A DNA stretch of 64,000 bases from an uncultured Bacilli bacterium (GCA_944327845.1 CALVHN010000001.1:259089-323088); one strand, 5' to 3'; counted from the first letter of the stretch, positions 37,309 through 45,741 are shown. Notes: generated from the sequence alone by a model not told the origin. Made by a program: numbers and translations.

Positions 37309-38685
37309 GTGTTTACGATAGATTTTTACTCAAAACAGGCAGATTTAATAAATATTAATTTCAAAAATTCTTATTTAAACAAAATCATTCAAGTTTCTAA
37401 ATACGATTTTATGTTTTATTTTTCAAAAGGAAAAAATAAAAATATTTTTATTTCTTTAAATAATATTTTTCCTTTTGTATTTTTTAATGAAAATAAAATT
37501 AATTTGAATTTAGATACTATATTTTTAAAATCATTAAAAAAACATTTATTAAATGCTAAATTTTTAGGTTCTTCTTTAGTAAACGAAGATAATATTTTAG
37601 TTTTTGATTTTTTAAAGGTTGAAGACACATACGATAAATCAAATTACAAACTATATATTGAACTATTTAAATTAAATTCGAATATTATTTTAACTAAAGA
37701 TAATAAGATTATTGATTGCTTTCACCATAAATCGCTAGAAACAAAACACCCATTAATTAATGGAATTTTATATGAATTCCCAGCTAAAAGCCAATTTTTT
37801 AAAGAATTTTCAAATAAAGATCGTGATTTTATATTAAAGTATTGTAACAATATCGAACAAGAATATTTAAAAGAAAAAAATAAAAAAACAATCTCTATTT
37901 TAAAAAGACGTAAAAAATCTTTATTAACAAAAATTGATAAATTAAAACTAGAAAAAAACGAAGCATTCTTAAAATCAAATTATAAAGAAGCTGCTGATTA
38001 TTTTTTAACATATAAAGATGAATTAGATATTAATACCATTTATAATCATAATGATTTTAATATAAAACTTGATCCTGAACTTTCTTTAATTCAAAATATT
38101 GAAAAATTATATAAAAAATATAAAAAATCTAAATTAACTATTGCTTCATGCGATGAACAAATCAATAAAGCACAAAATGAAATAAATTATTTAGAATCTA
38201 TTTTAAATTCTCTTTCTTTTTATAATGAAAATGATTTTAATGAATTAATTTTAGAATTAGCCGAAAATAAAATAATTAAATTACCATCAAATTTAAAAAG
38301 TAAAAAAGTTAAATCTGCAATTAAACCTTATTATCTTATATATCAAGGAGTAAAAATTGGTTTTGGTAAAAATAATATTCAAAATAATTATTTAACTTTT
38401 ACTTTGGCTAATAAAAATCATTATTTTTTACATATTAATAAAGATCATGGACCTCACGTTATTATTTTTGACGAAAATCCAAATAAAAAAGTTATCGAAT
38501 TTGCATGCGAATTAGCTTTATTCTTAGCTAAAAAGAACGATGGGGACGTTATTTTTACTAAAGTTAAAACTATAAAGAAAGGTCCTGCTCTTGGTCTTGT
38601 TATACTTTCAACTTATGAAACATATCACATTTCAAAATTTAAAAATGATTTTAATTCATTATTAAATAATTTAAATCGTTTTTAA
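37309..38685 (+). CDS. rqcH: RqcH/NFACT-family ribosome quality control protein
   Basis: A 458-residue NFACT protein, shorter than the usual 540-580. The N-terminal NFACT-N region (LKSLKKHLLNAKFLG, ELFKLNSNIIL, IIDCFHH) is followed by a coiled coil (about residues 190-320) and the NFACT-R domain (NHYFLHINKDHGPHVIIF, TKVKTIKKGPALGLV). RqcH recruits tRNA-Ala to stalled 50S subunits to add C-terminal Ala tails; older annotations call it a fibronectin-binding protein. The conserved Asp-Arg pair needed for tailing appears here as Asp-Asn (NEDNIL for GLDRII). The start is GTG, directly after an extended -10. Confidence 0.9.
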   Translation: MFTIDFYSKQADLININFKNSYLNKIIQVSKYDFMFYFSKGKNKNIFISLNNIFPFVFFNENKINLNLDTIFLKSLKKHLLNAKFLGSSLVNEDNILVFDFLKVEDTYDKSNYKLYIELFKLNSNIILTKDNKIIDCFHHKSLETKHPLINGILYEFPAKSQFFKEFSNKDRDFILKYCNNIEQEYLKEKNKKTISILKRRKKSLLTKIDKLKLEKNEAFLKSNYKEAADYFLTYKDELDINTIYNHNDFNIKLDPELSLIQNIEKLYKKYKKSKLTIASCDEQINKAQNEINYLESILNSLSFYNENDFNELILELAENKIIKLPSNLKSKKVKSAIKPYYLIYQGVKIGFGKNNIQNNYLTFTLANKNHYFLHINKDHGPHVIIFDENPNKKVIEFACELALFLAKKNDGDVIFTKVKTIKKGPALGLVILSTYETYHISKFKNDFNSLLNNLNRF

Positions 38686-38692
38686 AAGATTT

Positions 38693-38698
38693 TATAAT
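38693..38698 (+). promoter_or_regulatory. -10 for leaderless LicA-like kinase gene
   Basis: TATAAT ends 7 nt before the ATG at 38706, in the 20-bp gap after rqcH. No Shine-Dalgarno is present. Confidence 0.5.
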
Positions 38699-38705
38699 TA
38701 TAAAT

Positions 38706-39542
38706 ATGAATAAAGAAATTAAAGAAGAATTCACAAACATAATTGATAAAAAGATTAGATCAATTGAAAAACTTGAAGGTGGTTTTTCAAATGAAAATTA
38801 CTTAATTAACGATGCTTATGTATTTCGTAAAGTTTCACCTTTAAAAGATGAATCTCTTTCTTTTATTCATGAAAAAGAAATTTATGAAACTATTGAACAA
38901 TTAAATTGTTCAGATAAAGTTATTTATTATAATGTAGAAAATGGAAATAAAATTGCAAAATATATCCATGGAACAAGATGTTATTATCAAACTCCAACTG
39001 ATGAACAAATAATATATGTTGCAAAATTGATAAAAAAAATTCAAAAAAGCAACATCAAAGTTTCTTTTGAATATGATGCTATGAATAAAATTAATCTTTA
39101 TAAAAGCATCCTTCCGCCTGAAGTTTTTGTTGACAAAAATTATGAAGGCAAAGTTTTTAAAGAATATTTAAAAATTTATGAAAAATATGACTTAGTTTTA
39201 TCTCATAATGATCTTGTCAAAGGTAATCTTCTTTTTAAATTTAATGGAGTATTTTTTATTGATTGGGAATATGCTTCAATGAATATTCCTTTATTTGATT
39301 TAGCTTCTTTTATTAGTGAAAATAATTTAAATAATGACCAAGCTTCACTATTTTTAAATAAATTTTATGGTGCAAAATTAAGTCAAACAATTATTAAAAG
39401 ATTAGATATAGTCATAAGATTCCAAGATATATTATTTTATTATTGGGCTTTATATAATTTTAAAAGAAGACATGATGAAATTTTTAAAATTATAGGTGAT
39501 GAAAAGTTAGCTCGAATACAAAAAACTTCTTTTAAACTTTAA
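38706..39542 (+). CDS. choline/ethanolamine kinase-like phosphotransferase (LicA/APH fold)
   Basis: A 278-residue small-molecule kinase of the aminoglycoside phosphotransferase/choline kinase superfamily. LEGGFSNENYLI is the nucleotide loop. LVLSHNDLVKGNLLF is the Brenner catalytic motif with the catalytic Asp, and FFIDWEYASMNIPLFDLA holds the metal Asp. WEYA with the preceding HND pattern fits LicA and ThiK-type kinases, which phosphorylate choline, thiamine or similar alcohols; the substrate cannot be fixed. It overlaps ppa convergently by 4 bp. Confidence 0.85.
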   Translation: MNKEIKEEFTNIIDKKIRSIEKLEGGFSNENYLINDAYVFRKVSPLKDESLSFIHEKEIYETIEQLNCSDKVIYYNVENGNKIAKYIHGTRCYYQTPTDEQIIYVAKLIKKIQKSNIKVSFEYDAMNKINLYKSILPPEVFVDKNYEGKVFKEYLKIYEKYDLVLSHNDLVKGNLLFKFNGVFFIDWEYASMNIPLFDLASFISENNLNNDQASLFLNKFYGAKLSQTIIKRLDIVIRFQDILFYYWALYNFKRRHDEIFKIIGDEKLARIQKTSFKL

Positions 39543-40075
39543 TCAAGTTTTTGATATTCATCGATGCATTCTTGAATAATTTTTTCTGCTTCTTCTCTTC
39601 CATCAATTGTTTTAATATTTGTCTCAATTCCTTCTAAATATTTATAAACTTTAAAGAAATGTTTAATTTCTTCAGATAAATGCGAAGGAAATTCAGAAAT
39701 ATCATTATAACAATTAAAATGAGGATCATTTAAAGGTACGGCAACGATTTTATAATCTTTTTCTCCGCGATCTAACATTTTTAAAACACCAACTGGTTTA
39801 CAAGTGACAACAGATAAAGGCAAAATAGCTTCTGAACAAATAACTAAAACATCAAGAGGATCTCCATCACTTGCATAAGTATTAGGAATAAACCCGTAAT
39901 TTTGTGGATAATGGGTTGAAGTATATAAAATACGATCTAATCGTAACAATCCTGTTTCATGGTCATATTCATATTTATTTTTACTTCCTTTAGTAATTTC
40001 AATAATAGCTTCAAATTGTTTAGGGGAAATTATTTTATTTTTAAATTTTTGTTCTAATTCATAATATCTTTTCAT
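39539..40075 (-). CDS. ppa: inorganic pyrophosphatase (family I)
   Basis: A 178-residue soluble enzyme hydrolysing pyrophosphate and so pulling biosynthetic reactions, including ADP-glucose formation by GlgC. It has EITKGSKNKYEYD, YPQNYGFIPNT, and DGDPLDVLVI with the metal aspartates. DRGEKDYKIVAVP and FFKVYKYLEG are also typical. Length is normal. It lies 5 bp after the ATP-grasp gene. Confidence 0.97.
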   Translation of the reverse strand: MKRYYELEQKFKNKIISPKQFEAIIEITKGSKNKYEYDHETGLLRLDRILYTSTHYPQNYGFIPNTYASDGDPLDVLVICSEAILPLSVVTCKPVGVLKMLDRGEKDYKIVAVPLNDPHFNCYNDISEFPSHLSEEIKHFFKVYKYLEGIETNIKTIDGREEAEKIIQECIDEYQKLD

Positions 40076-40080
40076 TTTAT

Positions 40081-41274
40081 TTAAATCCCCTTTCTAACAA
40101 ATTCATCAAATTCTAAAGCTTCATTAAGGGTGTCAAACTTAGCAAAGTAATAATAATCACCCATATCATCAGAGATTGCTTTTGGATATTCACCATACAT
40201 ACAAATATTTTTTAAATATTTATCTTTGATTTTTTCAAAAGAATGTAAATATTTTTTTGTTTTTCTTCTTGAAGAAGTAATTGCAACATATTTTTTTAAA
40301 CTATTATCATAATTTGAAACATCATCCATCATAATATCAGCATATATATCATAACAAGATAAAGAATTAGCAAAATTAATTAAATCAGGAGTATATCCGC
40401 CTGCTGGTCTCATATTCGCTTCTAAAGGGATAATGTCTCCTTTTTTTCCTAAATATGGATGGTCACTTAATAATTTAAAAAATTCAATATGAAAAAATCT
40501 TTTTTTAAGTTCAAATGCCTTGATGATATCTCTTCCTAATTTTTCAAAATTTTTATCTAAAGTTGGTAAACAGTAATAACCATCATCAAGTTCATTTTCA
40601 ACAATTGTTGCATTATCAACTAAAAATATATTTTGTGTGCAAAAAACAACATTAGAATTAGAATCACAAATTCCATCAAAAGAAATAATTGAACCATCAA
40701 CAAATTCTTCACAAATATAATTTTGATTAATTATTTGAGGAAAAAATTTCTTCAATTCTTTTTCATTGTTAATTTTTTTGGTTCCCTGAGCTCCAACTCC
40801 ATTATCAGGTTTAAAAAATATTGGATAATTTACTTCATTTACAAAATTAATAACATCTTCAATGCTTTTTGGTAAACAAAATCTACTAACTTTTGCTCCT
40901 GCTTTTTTAAAATATGCTTTTTGAATACTTTTAAATTTAAATTTCTTTACTTCTTCATTATCAGCACCATTTACTATATTAAAGTCAGTTCTTAATCTTG
41001 CATCTTTTTCTAACCAAAATTCATTATTAGATTCTAAATAATCAATAGGCCCATATTTTTTAATAAAATATTCTAAAGCTTTCTTTTCGTTTTCATATAT
41101 TTCCATGTTAGGGCAACAATAATATTCAGTTAAATATTCTTTGCATTCAAATGGAATATCATTATATAAAGCATCTCCAACTCCCAAAACATTAAATCCT
41201 TTTAATTTTAATGCTCGAACAAACTTCCAATAGCTACTTGGAAAATGAGGTGAAATAAAAACAAAATTCTTCAT
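40081..41274 (-). CDS. ATP-grasp domain carboxylate-amine ligase-like protein
   Basis: A 397-residue ATP-grasp protein. An N-terminal Rossmann-like preATP domain (VFISPHFPSSYWKFVRALKLKGFNVLGVG) is followed by the ATP-grasp fold: YPIFFKPDNGVGAQGTKKI (phosphate loop), ICEEFVDG, FFHIEFF, and PLEANMRPAGGYTPD with metal ligands. Such enzymes join a carboxylate to an amine through an acyl phosphate. The substrate is not evident. GGAG precedes the ATG. It is followed at once by inorganic pyrophosphatase. Confidence 0.85.
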   Translation of the reverse strand: MKNFVFISPHFPSSYWKFVRALKLKGFNVLGVGDALYNDIPFECKEYLTEYYCCPNMEIYENEKKALEYFIKKYGPIDYLESNNEFWLEKDARLRTDFNIVNGADNEEVKKFKFKSIQKAYFKKAGAKVSRFCLPKSIEDVINFVNEVNYPIFFKPDNGVGAQGTKKINNEKELKKFFPQIINQNYICEEFVDGSIISFDGICDSNSNVVFCTQNIFLVDNATIVENELDDGYYCLPTLDKNFEKLGRDIIKAFELKKRFFHIEFFKLLSDHPYLGKKGDIIPLEANMRPAGGYTPDLINFANSLSCYDIYADIMMDDVSNYDNSLKKYVAITSSRRKTKKYLHSFEKIKDKYLKNICMYGEYPKAISDDMGDYYYFAKFDTLNEALEFDEFVRKGI

Positions 41275-41323
41275 AAATTTTCTCCTTGGTCTCTTATTAT
41301 TTTATTATTAATATCTTTTAAAA

Positions 41324-42265
41324 TCATTTATTAATCTCAATATCTCTTAATTTACGATTACTTGAATCGATAATATCAATACGTCTAACGCCAAATTTTA
41401 TATCATTATTTTTAAAATAGGATAAAATTACTTCATTTAAATTATAAAGTACATCCCAATAATCTTCAGTTAAAGTATAACATCTACAAGATACAATTAA
41501 ATTTGATTCATTAAAATTAACTAAATATGCAACAGGTGCTGGATCATCTAAAACTCTTTTTTCAGTTTTAATCGCTTTAACAATAATTTTCTTAGCTTCT
41601 TCAATATTTGTTTCATAAGCTACACTAACTTCAATATTAACTCTTCTTGTTTTGTTGGTTGAAAAGTTTGTTAATATTGCATTAGTAACATTACGATTTG
41701 GAATTACAACTATTTGATTATTAGGCGTATTTAAAATTGTAGTTAAAAACTTAACTTCAATAACATTTCCTTCAACATTTTCTTCATTAAATAATATATA
41801 ATCACCAATCACAAAAGGTTTAGATGTTAATATAATCAAACCACTTGCAAAATTGCCAACAACATCTTGTAATGATAAACCAATAGCAAGTATTGCGCTT
41901 GAAATGATTTCTGAGAAACCACTCATACTAATACCTAAAATACTAAAGAATATTAATATAAGTAAAACATAAAGAATGTATTTGATAGCATTTACTAAAA
42001 ATGATTTTAAAGATCTTTCTTTGATAAATGACTTATGATCTAATTTTAATGCTCTATGTAATATCTTTATGATAAGTTTAATAACAAAATAGCCTAATAC
42101 AAGAAAAATTAATCCAAAAATAAATGTAGCAAGATATGGAAATTCTGTGCTGTCAGGGTTTTTACTTTGTGGATCAATCCAAAAAGCATAAAGATTATTC
42201 CAGATTGTCGCTAAAAACTCCCCTATTTTTGACCAAAATTCATTCCAACTAATCAAAGTAATCAT
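41324..42265 (-). CDS. MscS-family mechanosensitive ion channel
   Basis: A 313-residue small-conductance mechanosensitive channel. Helices lie at about residues 43-70 and 90-112; the pore helix region (SEIISSAILAIGLSLQDVVGNFASGLIILTS) leads into the beta domain VIGDYILFNEENVEGNVIEV. A typical VVIPNRNVTNAILTNFS follows. The first 40 residues are an aromatic-rich, possibly interfacial segment. It opens under membrane tension to release solutes on osmotic downshock. No clear Shine-Dalgarno; TAAAAT ends 7 nt before the ATG. Confidence 0.93.
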   Translation of the reverse strand: MITLISWNEFWSKIGEFLATIWNNLYAFWIDPQSKNPDSTEFPYLATFIFGLIFLVLGYFVIKLIIKILHRALKLDHKSFIKERSLKSFLVNAIKYILYVLLILIFFSILGISMSGFSEIISSAILAIGLSLQDVVGNFASGLIILTSKPFVIGDYILFNEENVEGNVIEVKFLTTILNTPNNQIVVIPNRNVTNAILTNFSTNKTRRVNIEVSVAYETNIEEAKKIIVKAIKTEKRVLDDPAPVAYLVNFNESNLIVSCRCYTLTEDYWDVLYNLNEVILSYFKNNDIKFGVRRIDIIDSSNRKLRDIEINK

Positions 42266-42377
42266 ATTTTATATTTTAATATAATTTTATTAATTTTTAA
42301 ATATTATTAGAAAATACTATTTTATTACTAATTTATTACTAATTATTTACTAAAATATCAAATACCATTAAATGCAA

Positions 42378-42401
42378 TAAAAAATGCCTGATTTCTCAGG
42401 C
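42378..42401 (-). terminator. terminator of the tRNA operon
   Basis: GCCTGA/TCAGGC stem (42386-42401) with a 4-nt loop, followed by ATTTTTT on the minus strand, just after the initiator tRNA gene. Confidence 0.85.
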
Positions 42402-42415
42402 AATATAGATGTGTT

Positions 42416-42491
42416 TGGTTGCAGGGGCAGGACTTGAACCTGCGACCTCAAGGTTATGAGCCTTACGAGCTACCAACTGCTCTACCCTGCG
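42416..42491 (-). tRNA. tRNA-fMet (CAT), initiator
   Basis: A 76-nt cloverleaf with encoded CCA. Initiator identity comes from the unpaired C1-A72 at the acceptor end and the A11-U24 pair in the D stem. The anticodon loop is CTCATAA. The anticodon stem is unusual: pairs 29-41, 30-40, 31-39 are A-U, G-C, G-C instead of three G-C pairs. It is the last tRNA of a five-gene cluster and precedes a terminator. Confidence 0.92.
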
Positions 42492-42507
42492 ATGTAATAA
42501 TTGATAT

Positions 42508-42598
42508 TGGCGGAGAAAGAGGGATTCGAACCCTCGCTAGACTTGCATCTACTATCGGTTTTCAAGACCGACCCCTTCAACCACTTGGGTATTTCTCC
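42508..42598 (-). tRNA. tRNA-Ser (TGA)
   Basis: A 91-nt gene with encoded CCA, discriminator G, a 7-bp acceptor stem GGAGAAA/TTTCTCC, anticodon loop CTTGAAA, and the long variable arm of class II tRNAs. Confidence 0.95.
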
Positions 42599-42602
42599 TT
42601 CT

Positions 42603-42679
42603 TGGTGGACTCTACAGGACTCGAACCTGTAACCGATCGATTATGAGTCGATAGCTCTAACCAATTGCGCTAAGAGTCC
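42603..42679 (-). tRNA. tRNA-Ile2 (CAT), probable lysidine-modified isoleucine tRNA
   Basis: A 77-nt gene with encoded CCA, acceptor GGACTCT/AGAGTCC, and a perfect anticodon stem ATCGA/TCGAT around CTCATAA. The acceptor begins GGAC as in known tRNA-Ile2 of Bacilli, and C4-G69 is present. The other non-initiator CAT gene in the cluster looks more like elongator Met. TilS would convert C34 to lysidine; the assignment is by comparison only. Confidence 0.75.
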
Positions 42680-42692
42680 ATTGTTTTCATAA

Positions 42693-42769
42693 TGGTACCA
42701 GCGGGGGGATTCGAACCCTCGACATGCCGGGTATGAGCCGACTGCTCTAACCAACTGAGCTACGCTGGC
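42693..42769 (-). tRNA. tRNA-Met (CAT), elongator
   Basis: A 77-nt gene with encoded CCA, acceptor GCCAGCG/CGCTGGT (G1-U72), anticodon loop CTCATAC with stem GTCGG/CCGGC, and normal D and T arms. It lacks the C1-A72 mismatch, so it is not an initiator, and its acceptor differs from tRNA-Ile2. Confidence 0.8.
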
Positions 42770-42775
42770 ATGATT

Positions 42776-42849
42776 TGGTGGACCCTAGGAGAATCGAACT
42801 CCTAACTTAAGCTTGCAAAGCTAACGTTTTCCCATTAAACTAAGGGCCC
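42776..42849 (-). tRNA. tRNA-Ala (TGC) with atypical body
   Basis: A 74-nt gene with encoded CCA. The acceptor GGGCCCT/AGGGTCC contains the G3-U70 wobble pair, the main alanine identity element, and the anticodon is TGC. The D arm (GTTTAATGGGAAAAC) resembles bacterial glycine tRNAs rather than the usual alanine GCTC...GAGC arm. The anticodon stem has a U28-U42 mismatch. First gene of the five-tRNA cluster. Confidence 0.88.
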
Positions 42850-42879
42850 ATCACTGGTTTCCTCTTGAAACGCTCAATA

Positions 42880-42907
42880 AGTATATCATAGTAAAAACAA
42901 AAAGCAA
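42880..42907 (-). promoter_or_regulatory. promoter of the tRNA cluster
   Basis: TTGCTT (42902-42907), 16-bp spacer with TGA before the -10, TATACT (42880-42885) on the minus strand. The -35 lies inside the stem of the preceding gene's terminator. Confidence 0.55.
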
Positions 42908-42929
42908 CAGGAATTTTACCTGTTGCTTT
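42892..42929 (-). terminator. terminator of the aldo/keto reductase gene
   Basis: An 11-bp stem AAAGCAACAGG/CCTGTTGCTTT (42901-42929) with a 7-nt loop is followed on the minus strand by a TTTTTGTTTTT tract. Confidence 0.9.
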
Positions 42930-42944
42930 TATTTCTTAATAAAC

Positions 42945-43868
42945 TTATGGTAAGAAATTTCCTGTTGAACGATATAGCTTATACCACTCCCACTTTTCTA
43001 GTTTAATATTTTTGCCATCAAGACATTCTTTAATATTTTTAATATTAGTTGAACCTGTAATTACTTGTGTTGTTTTAGAAAGCATCAATAAGAAGCAAGT
43101 TGCAATTGCACATTTTGAAGTATTGTATTTTGTAGCAAATTCTTCAAGTGTTTCATTTAATTCTTTAAATTTTGGATTATTAAAGATAGAACCTTCCATA
43201 AATCCATGTTGGAAAGGAGACCAACATTGTAAAACAATATTATATCTTTTCATATAGAAGAAAAGTTCACCAGTATGTTCAGTTCCTTCTTCACTATTCA
43301 TATTGCAATTTAAAACTTCACGAATTAAATCAAGATGCCCTAAGCCTAATTGAAGTTGATTAATTTCAATTGGTATATTTGTTTCATCTTTCATAAATTT
43401 CACCATTTCATGTGGGAAATTTGAAACACCAAAATGTTTAACAAATCCTTCGCCTTTTAAATATGACATTGCTCGAGCAACTTCATTAGCATCCATAAAA
43501 ATATCTGGTCGATGAAATAATAAATAATCAATTGAATCAAGATTCATTCTTTTTAAAGAATTTTTTACTGAATCAACAATATGCTCATAAGATAAATCAA
43601 AATATTTGTTACCTTCGTGATCATTTAAGATACCACATTTTGTTTGAATTATCATTTTATCTCTTAATTCAGGATGAAGTTTTAAAACTTCACCAAATTT
43701 TCTTTCACATTCCCCATTTGAATAAAAATCAGCTAAATCAAAATAATTAATTCCATTTTCAATATCAAATTTAATCAAATTATATAATTCATCAACTGAT
43801 AAATTATTTATTCTCATTAATCCTTGAATTATTCTTTGTTCTTTAAAAATATTTTCATTTATCTTCAT
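42945..43868 (-). CDS. aldo/keto reductase family oxidoreductase
   Basis: A 307-residue NADPH-dependent TIM-barrel reductase of the YdhF-like group. Catalytic residues can be placed: Asp in YFDLADFYSNG with the proton-donor Tyr, Lys in MIIQTKCG, and His in YLLFHRPD. FGVSNFP and the late nucleotide-binding VITGSTNIKNIKECL follow. The substrate is unknown. GAAGGGAG precedes the ATG; it has its own terminator, so it is probably monocistronic. Confidence 0.94.
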   Translation of the reverse strand: MKINENIFKEQRIIQGLMRINNLSVDELYNLIKFDIENGINYFDLADFYSNGECERKFGEVLKLHPELRDKMIIQTKCGILNDHEGNKYFDLSYEHIVDSVKNSLKRMNLDSIDYLLFHRPDIFMDANEVARAMSYLKGEGFVKHFGVSNFPHEMVKFMKDETNIPIEINQLQLGLGHLDLIREVLNCNMNSEEGTEHTGELFFYMKRYNIVLQCWSPFQHGFMEGSIFNNPKFKELNETLEEFATKYNTSKCAIATCFLLMLSKTTQVITGSTNIKNIKECLDGKNIKLEKWEWYKLYRSTGNFLP

Positions 43869-43942
43869 AAAATCTCCCTTCTTTTTATTTTACAATAAAA
43901 AGATATCATTTAAAATTAAACTAAGTTAAAAAGGAGCAAAAC

Positions 43943-44482
43943 ATGTCTAAAGTATTATGTATAGTCACCAATGGTTTTGAAGAAATTGAATTTTTAGGAA
44001 CTATTGCTATTTTAAGGAGAGGCGGAATTAATGTTGATATTTTTTCAATGCATGGAACTCAAGCAACAGGAAAATATAATATTAAAGTTTCAGATTTAAA
44101 TGATATAAAAAATTTAAATTATCAAAATTATGATTTGCTTTTAATTCCTGGAGGTCCAGAATATAAAGAAATGGAATCTACACCTTGGTTCATAGAAATA
44201 ATCAAATATTTTTACAATAATAATAAATATATTGCTGCAATTTGTGCAGGTCCTACAATTTTAGGACATTTAGGATTACTAAAAGGATTAAATTACACTT
44301 GCTTTAAATCGATGAATGAAGATTTCAAAGGAACATATCATGATGTTTATGCTATAAAAGATAAAAATATTATTACTGGTATTAGTGCTGCTGGAACAAT
44401 TGACTTTGCTTTTTTAATTTTAGAAACATTAAAAAGCAAAGATGAAGCTCAAAAAGTAAAAAATTCAATTTATTATCGTTAA
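43943..44482 (+). CDS. DJ-1/PfpI family protein
   Basis: A 179-residue flavodoxin-like protein of the DJ-1/ThiJ superfamily (YajL type). The fold signature GFEEIEFLGTIAILRRGGINVDIFS and the nucleophile elbow AAICAGPTILG, with the reactive Cys, are clear. The early Glu of NGFEEIE matches the Glu that hydrogen-bonds the Cys. Members act as glyoxalases, deglycases or stress chaperones; the exact role is open. AAAGGAG precedes the ATG. It is 2 bp from the exonuclease III gene, so the two are cotranscribed. Confidence 0.92.
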   Translation: MSKVLCIVTNGFEEIEFLGTIAILRRGGINVDIFSMHGTQATGKYNIKVSDLNDIKNLNYQNYDLLLIPGGPEYKEMESTPWFIEIIKYFYNNNKYIAAICAGPTILGHLGLLKGLNYTCFKSMNEDFKGTYHDVYAIKDKNIITGISAAGTIDFAFLILETLKSKDEAQKVKNSIYYR

Positions 44483-44484
44483 TT

Positions 44485-45240
44485 ATGAAAATTGTTAGTT
44501 TTAATGTTAATGGCTTAAGAGCTATATTAGATAAAAATTTTAAAGAGACGTTTACTAATTTAAATGCTGATATTTTTTCTTTAAATGAAACTAAATTAAG
44601 TACAGATGATTTTCCATTTAAACCAGATGGATATGAAATGTATTTTACAAATTCAAAAATTAAAAAAGGATATAGTGGTGTCGCTATTTTTACCAAAACT
44701 ACTCCCATTTCTATTCATTATGGGTTAAAAAATAATATTTATGATGACGAAGGAAGAGTTATCACTTTAGAATTTAAAAATTTTTATTATGTAGCTTGCT
44801 ATGTTCCAAATTCTGGAGAAAATTTAAAGAGATTAGATTTTAGAATGAAATTCGAAGATGATTTAATTGAATATTTAAATGAATTAAATCAAATTAAACC
44901 TATAATTTATGCCGGTGATTTAAACGTAGCACATAACGAAATTGATTTAAAGAATCCAAAAACTAATACAAAAAATGCAGGTTTTACAATTGAAGAAAGA
45001 ACAAAATTCACAAACTTATTAAATAACGGCTACATCGATACTTTTAGATATCTTTATCCTAATAAAATTGAATATTCTTGGTGGTCATACCGCTTTAAAG
45101 CAAGAGAAAAAAATGCAGGTTGGAGAATCGATTATTTCGTGATTTCAAATTCATTAAAAGATAAATTAATTGATTCAATCATTCATACAGAAATTAAAGG
45201 AAGTGATCATTGCCCAATTGAATTAATAATTAATATATAG
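44485..45240 (+). CDS. xth: exodeoxyribonuclease III / AP endonuclease
   Basis: A 251-residue base-excision-repair enzyme that cuts at abasic sites and degrades DNA 3' to 5'. It has VSFNVNGLRA, LNETKLS (metal Glu), SGVAIFTK, YAGDLNVAHNEIDL, GWRIDYFVIS, and SDHCPIEL with the catalytic His. Slightly short compared with the usual 255-270. No Shine-Dalgarno is visible in the 2-bp gap, so it is probably translated by coupling to the DJ-1 gene. Its end overlaps the convergent nitroreductase gene by 11 bp. Confidence 0.96.
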   Translation: MKIVSFNVNGLRAILDKNFKETFTNLNADIFSLNETKLSTDDFPFKPDGYEMYFTNSKIKKGYSGVAIFTKTTPISIHYGLKNNIYDDEGRVITLEFKNFYYVACYVPNSGENLKRLDFRMKFEDDLIEYLNELNQIKPIIYAGDLNVAHNEIDLKNPKTNTKNAGFTIEERTKFTNLLNNGYIDTFRYLYPNKIEYSWWSYRFKAREKNAGWRIDYFVISNSLKDKLIDSIIHTEIKGSDHCPIELIINI

Positions 45241-45730
45241 TTTTTATCTTATGTGTTACTTCTCTTACTTCTTCGCTTGTTTTATATCCTAAGCAAACAC
45301 CAGCAATTATGTCAAAAGAAGGATCGACTTTTAATAATTCTTTAGATTTTTCAGAATGCTTTATTAATTGAGCAACTGAATAAACATAAACACTTCCAAT
45401 ATTTAAACTTGCTGCCTCTAAGCAAATATTTTCTAAAATGCATCCAGCATCCTGATTAGTTAAATCTTTATTTTGACCTTTATGTAAAATAAGCATTAAA
45501 CACCCGCAATTAAAAGTTATATCTTTATTAAATTCATTAATAATAATTTTTCTTAGAGCTTCAAGTTTCTCCTTTTCAATTATATATAAAAGGATGTCAT
45601 CATATTTACCCTTAGCAACAGGGGCATGTTCTCCAGCATTAACTAATTTATCAATGGTGTCTTTTGGTAAAGATTCATTGCTTAAAAAACGATTAGATCT
45701 TCTTTTTAAATATATTTCTTCAAAATTCAT
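45230..45730 (-). CDS. nitroreductase family protein
   Basis: A 166-residue FMN-dependent oxidoreductase. The N-terminal IYLKRRSNRFLSNESLPKDTID contains the family's RRSxRxF flavin-phosphate motif. HAPVAKGKYDDILLYI, DAGCILENICLEAASLNIGSVYV and the closing AGVCLGYK are typical. At 166 residues it is the short type. AAGGAG precedes the ATG. Substrate unknown. A 39-codon open frame lies directly upstream. Confidence 0.9.
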   Translation of the reverse strand: MNFEEIYLKRRSNRFLSNESLPKDTIDKLVNAGEHAPVAKGKYDDILLYIIEKEKLEALRKIIINEFNKDITFNCGCLMLILHKGQNKDLTNQDAGCILENICLEAASLNIGSVYVYSVAQLIKHSEKSKELLKVDPSFDIIAGVCLGYKTSEEVREVTHKIKTIY

Positions 45731-45741
45731 AAAATTACTCC

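Noticed and set aside
42419..42646. Plus-strand 75-codon open frame
   Set aside because: It runs antisense through three tRNA genes.
42603..42769. Calling all three CAT tRNAs methionine
   Set aside because: One has initiator features (C1-A72), and the one at 42603-42679 has a GGAC/GTCC acceptor like tRNA-Ile2 of Bacilli, so only one is called elongator Met.
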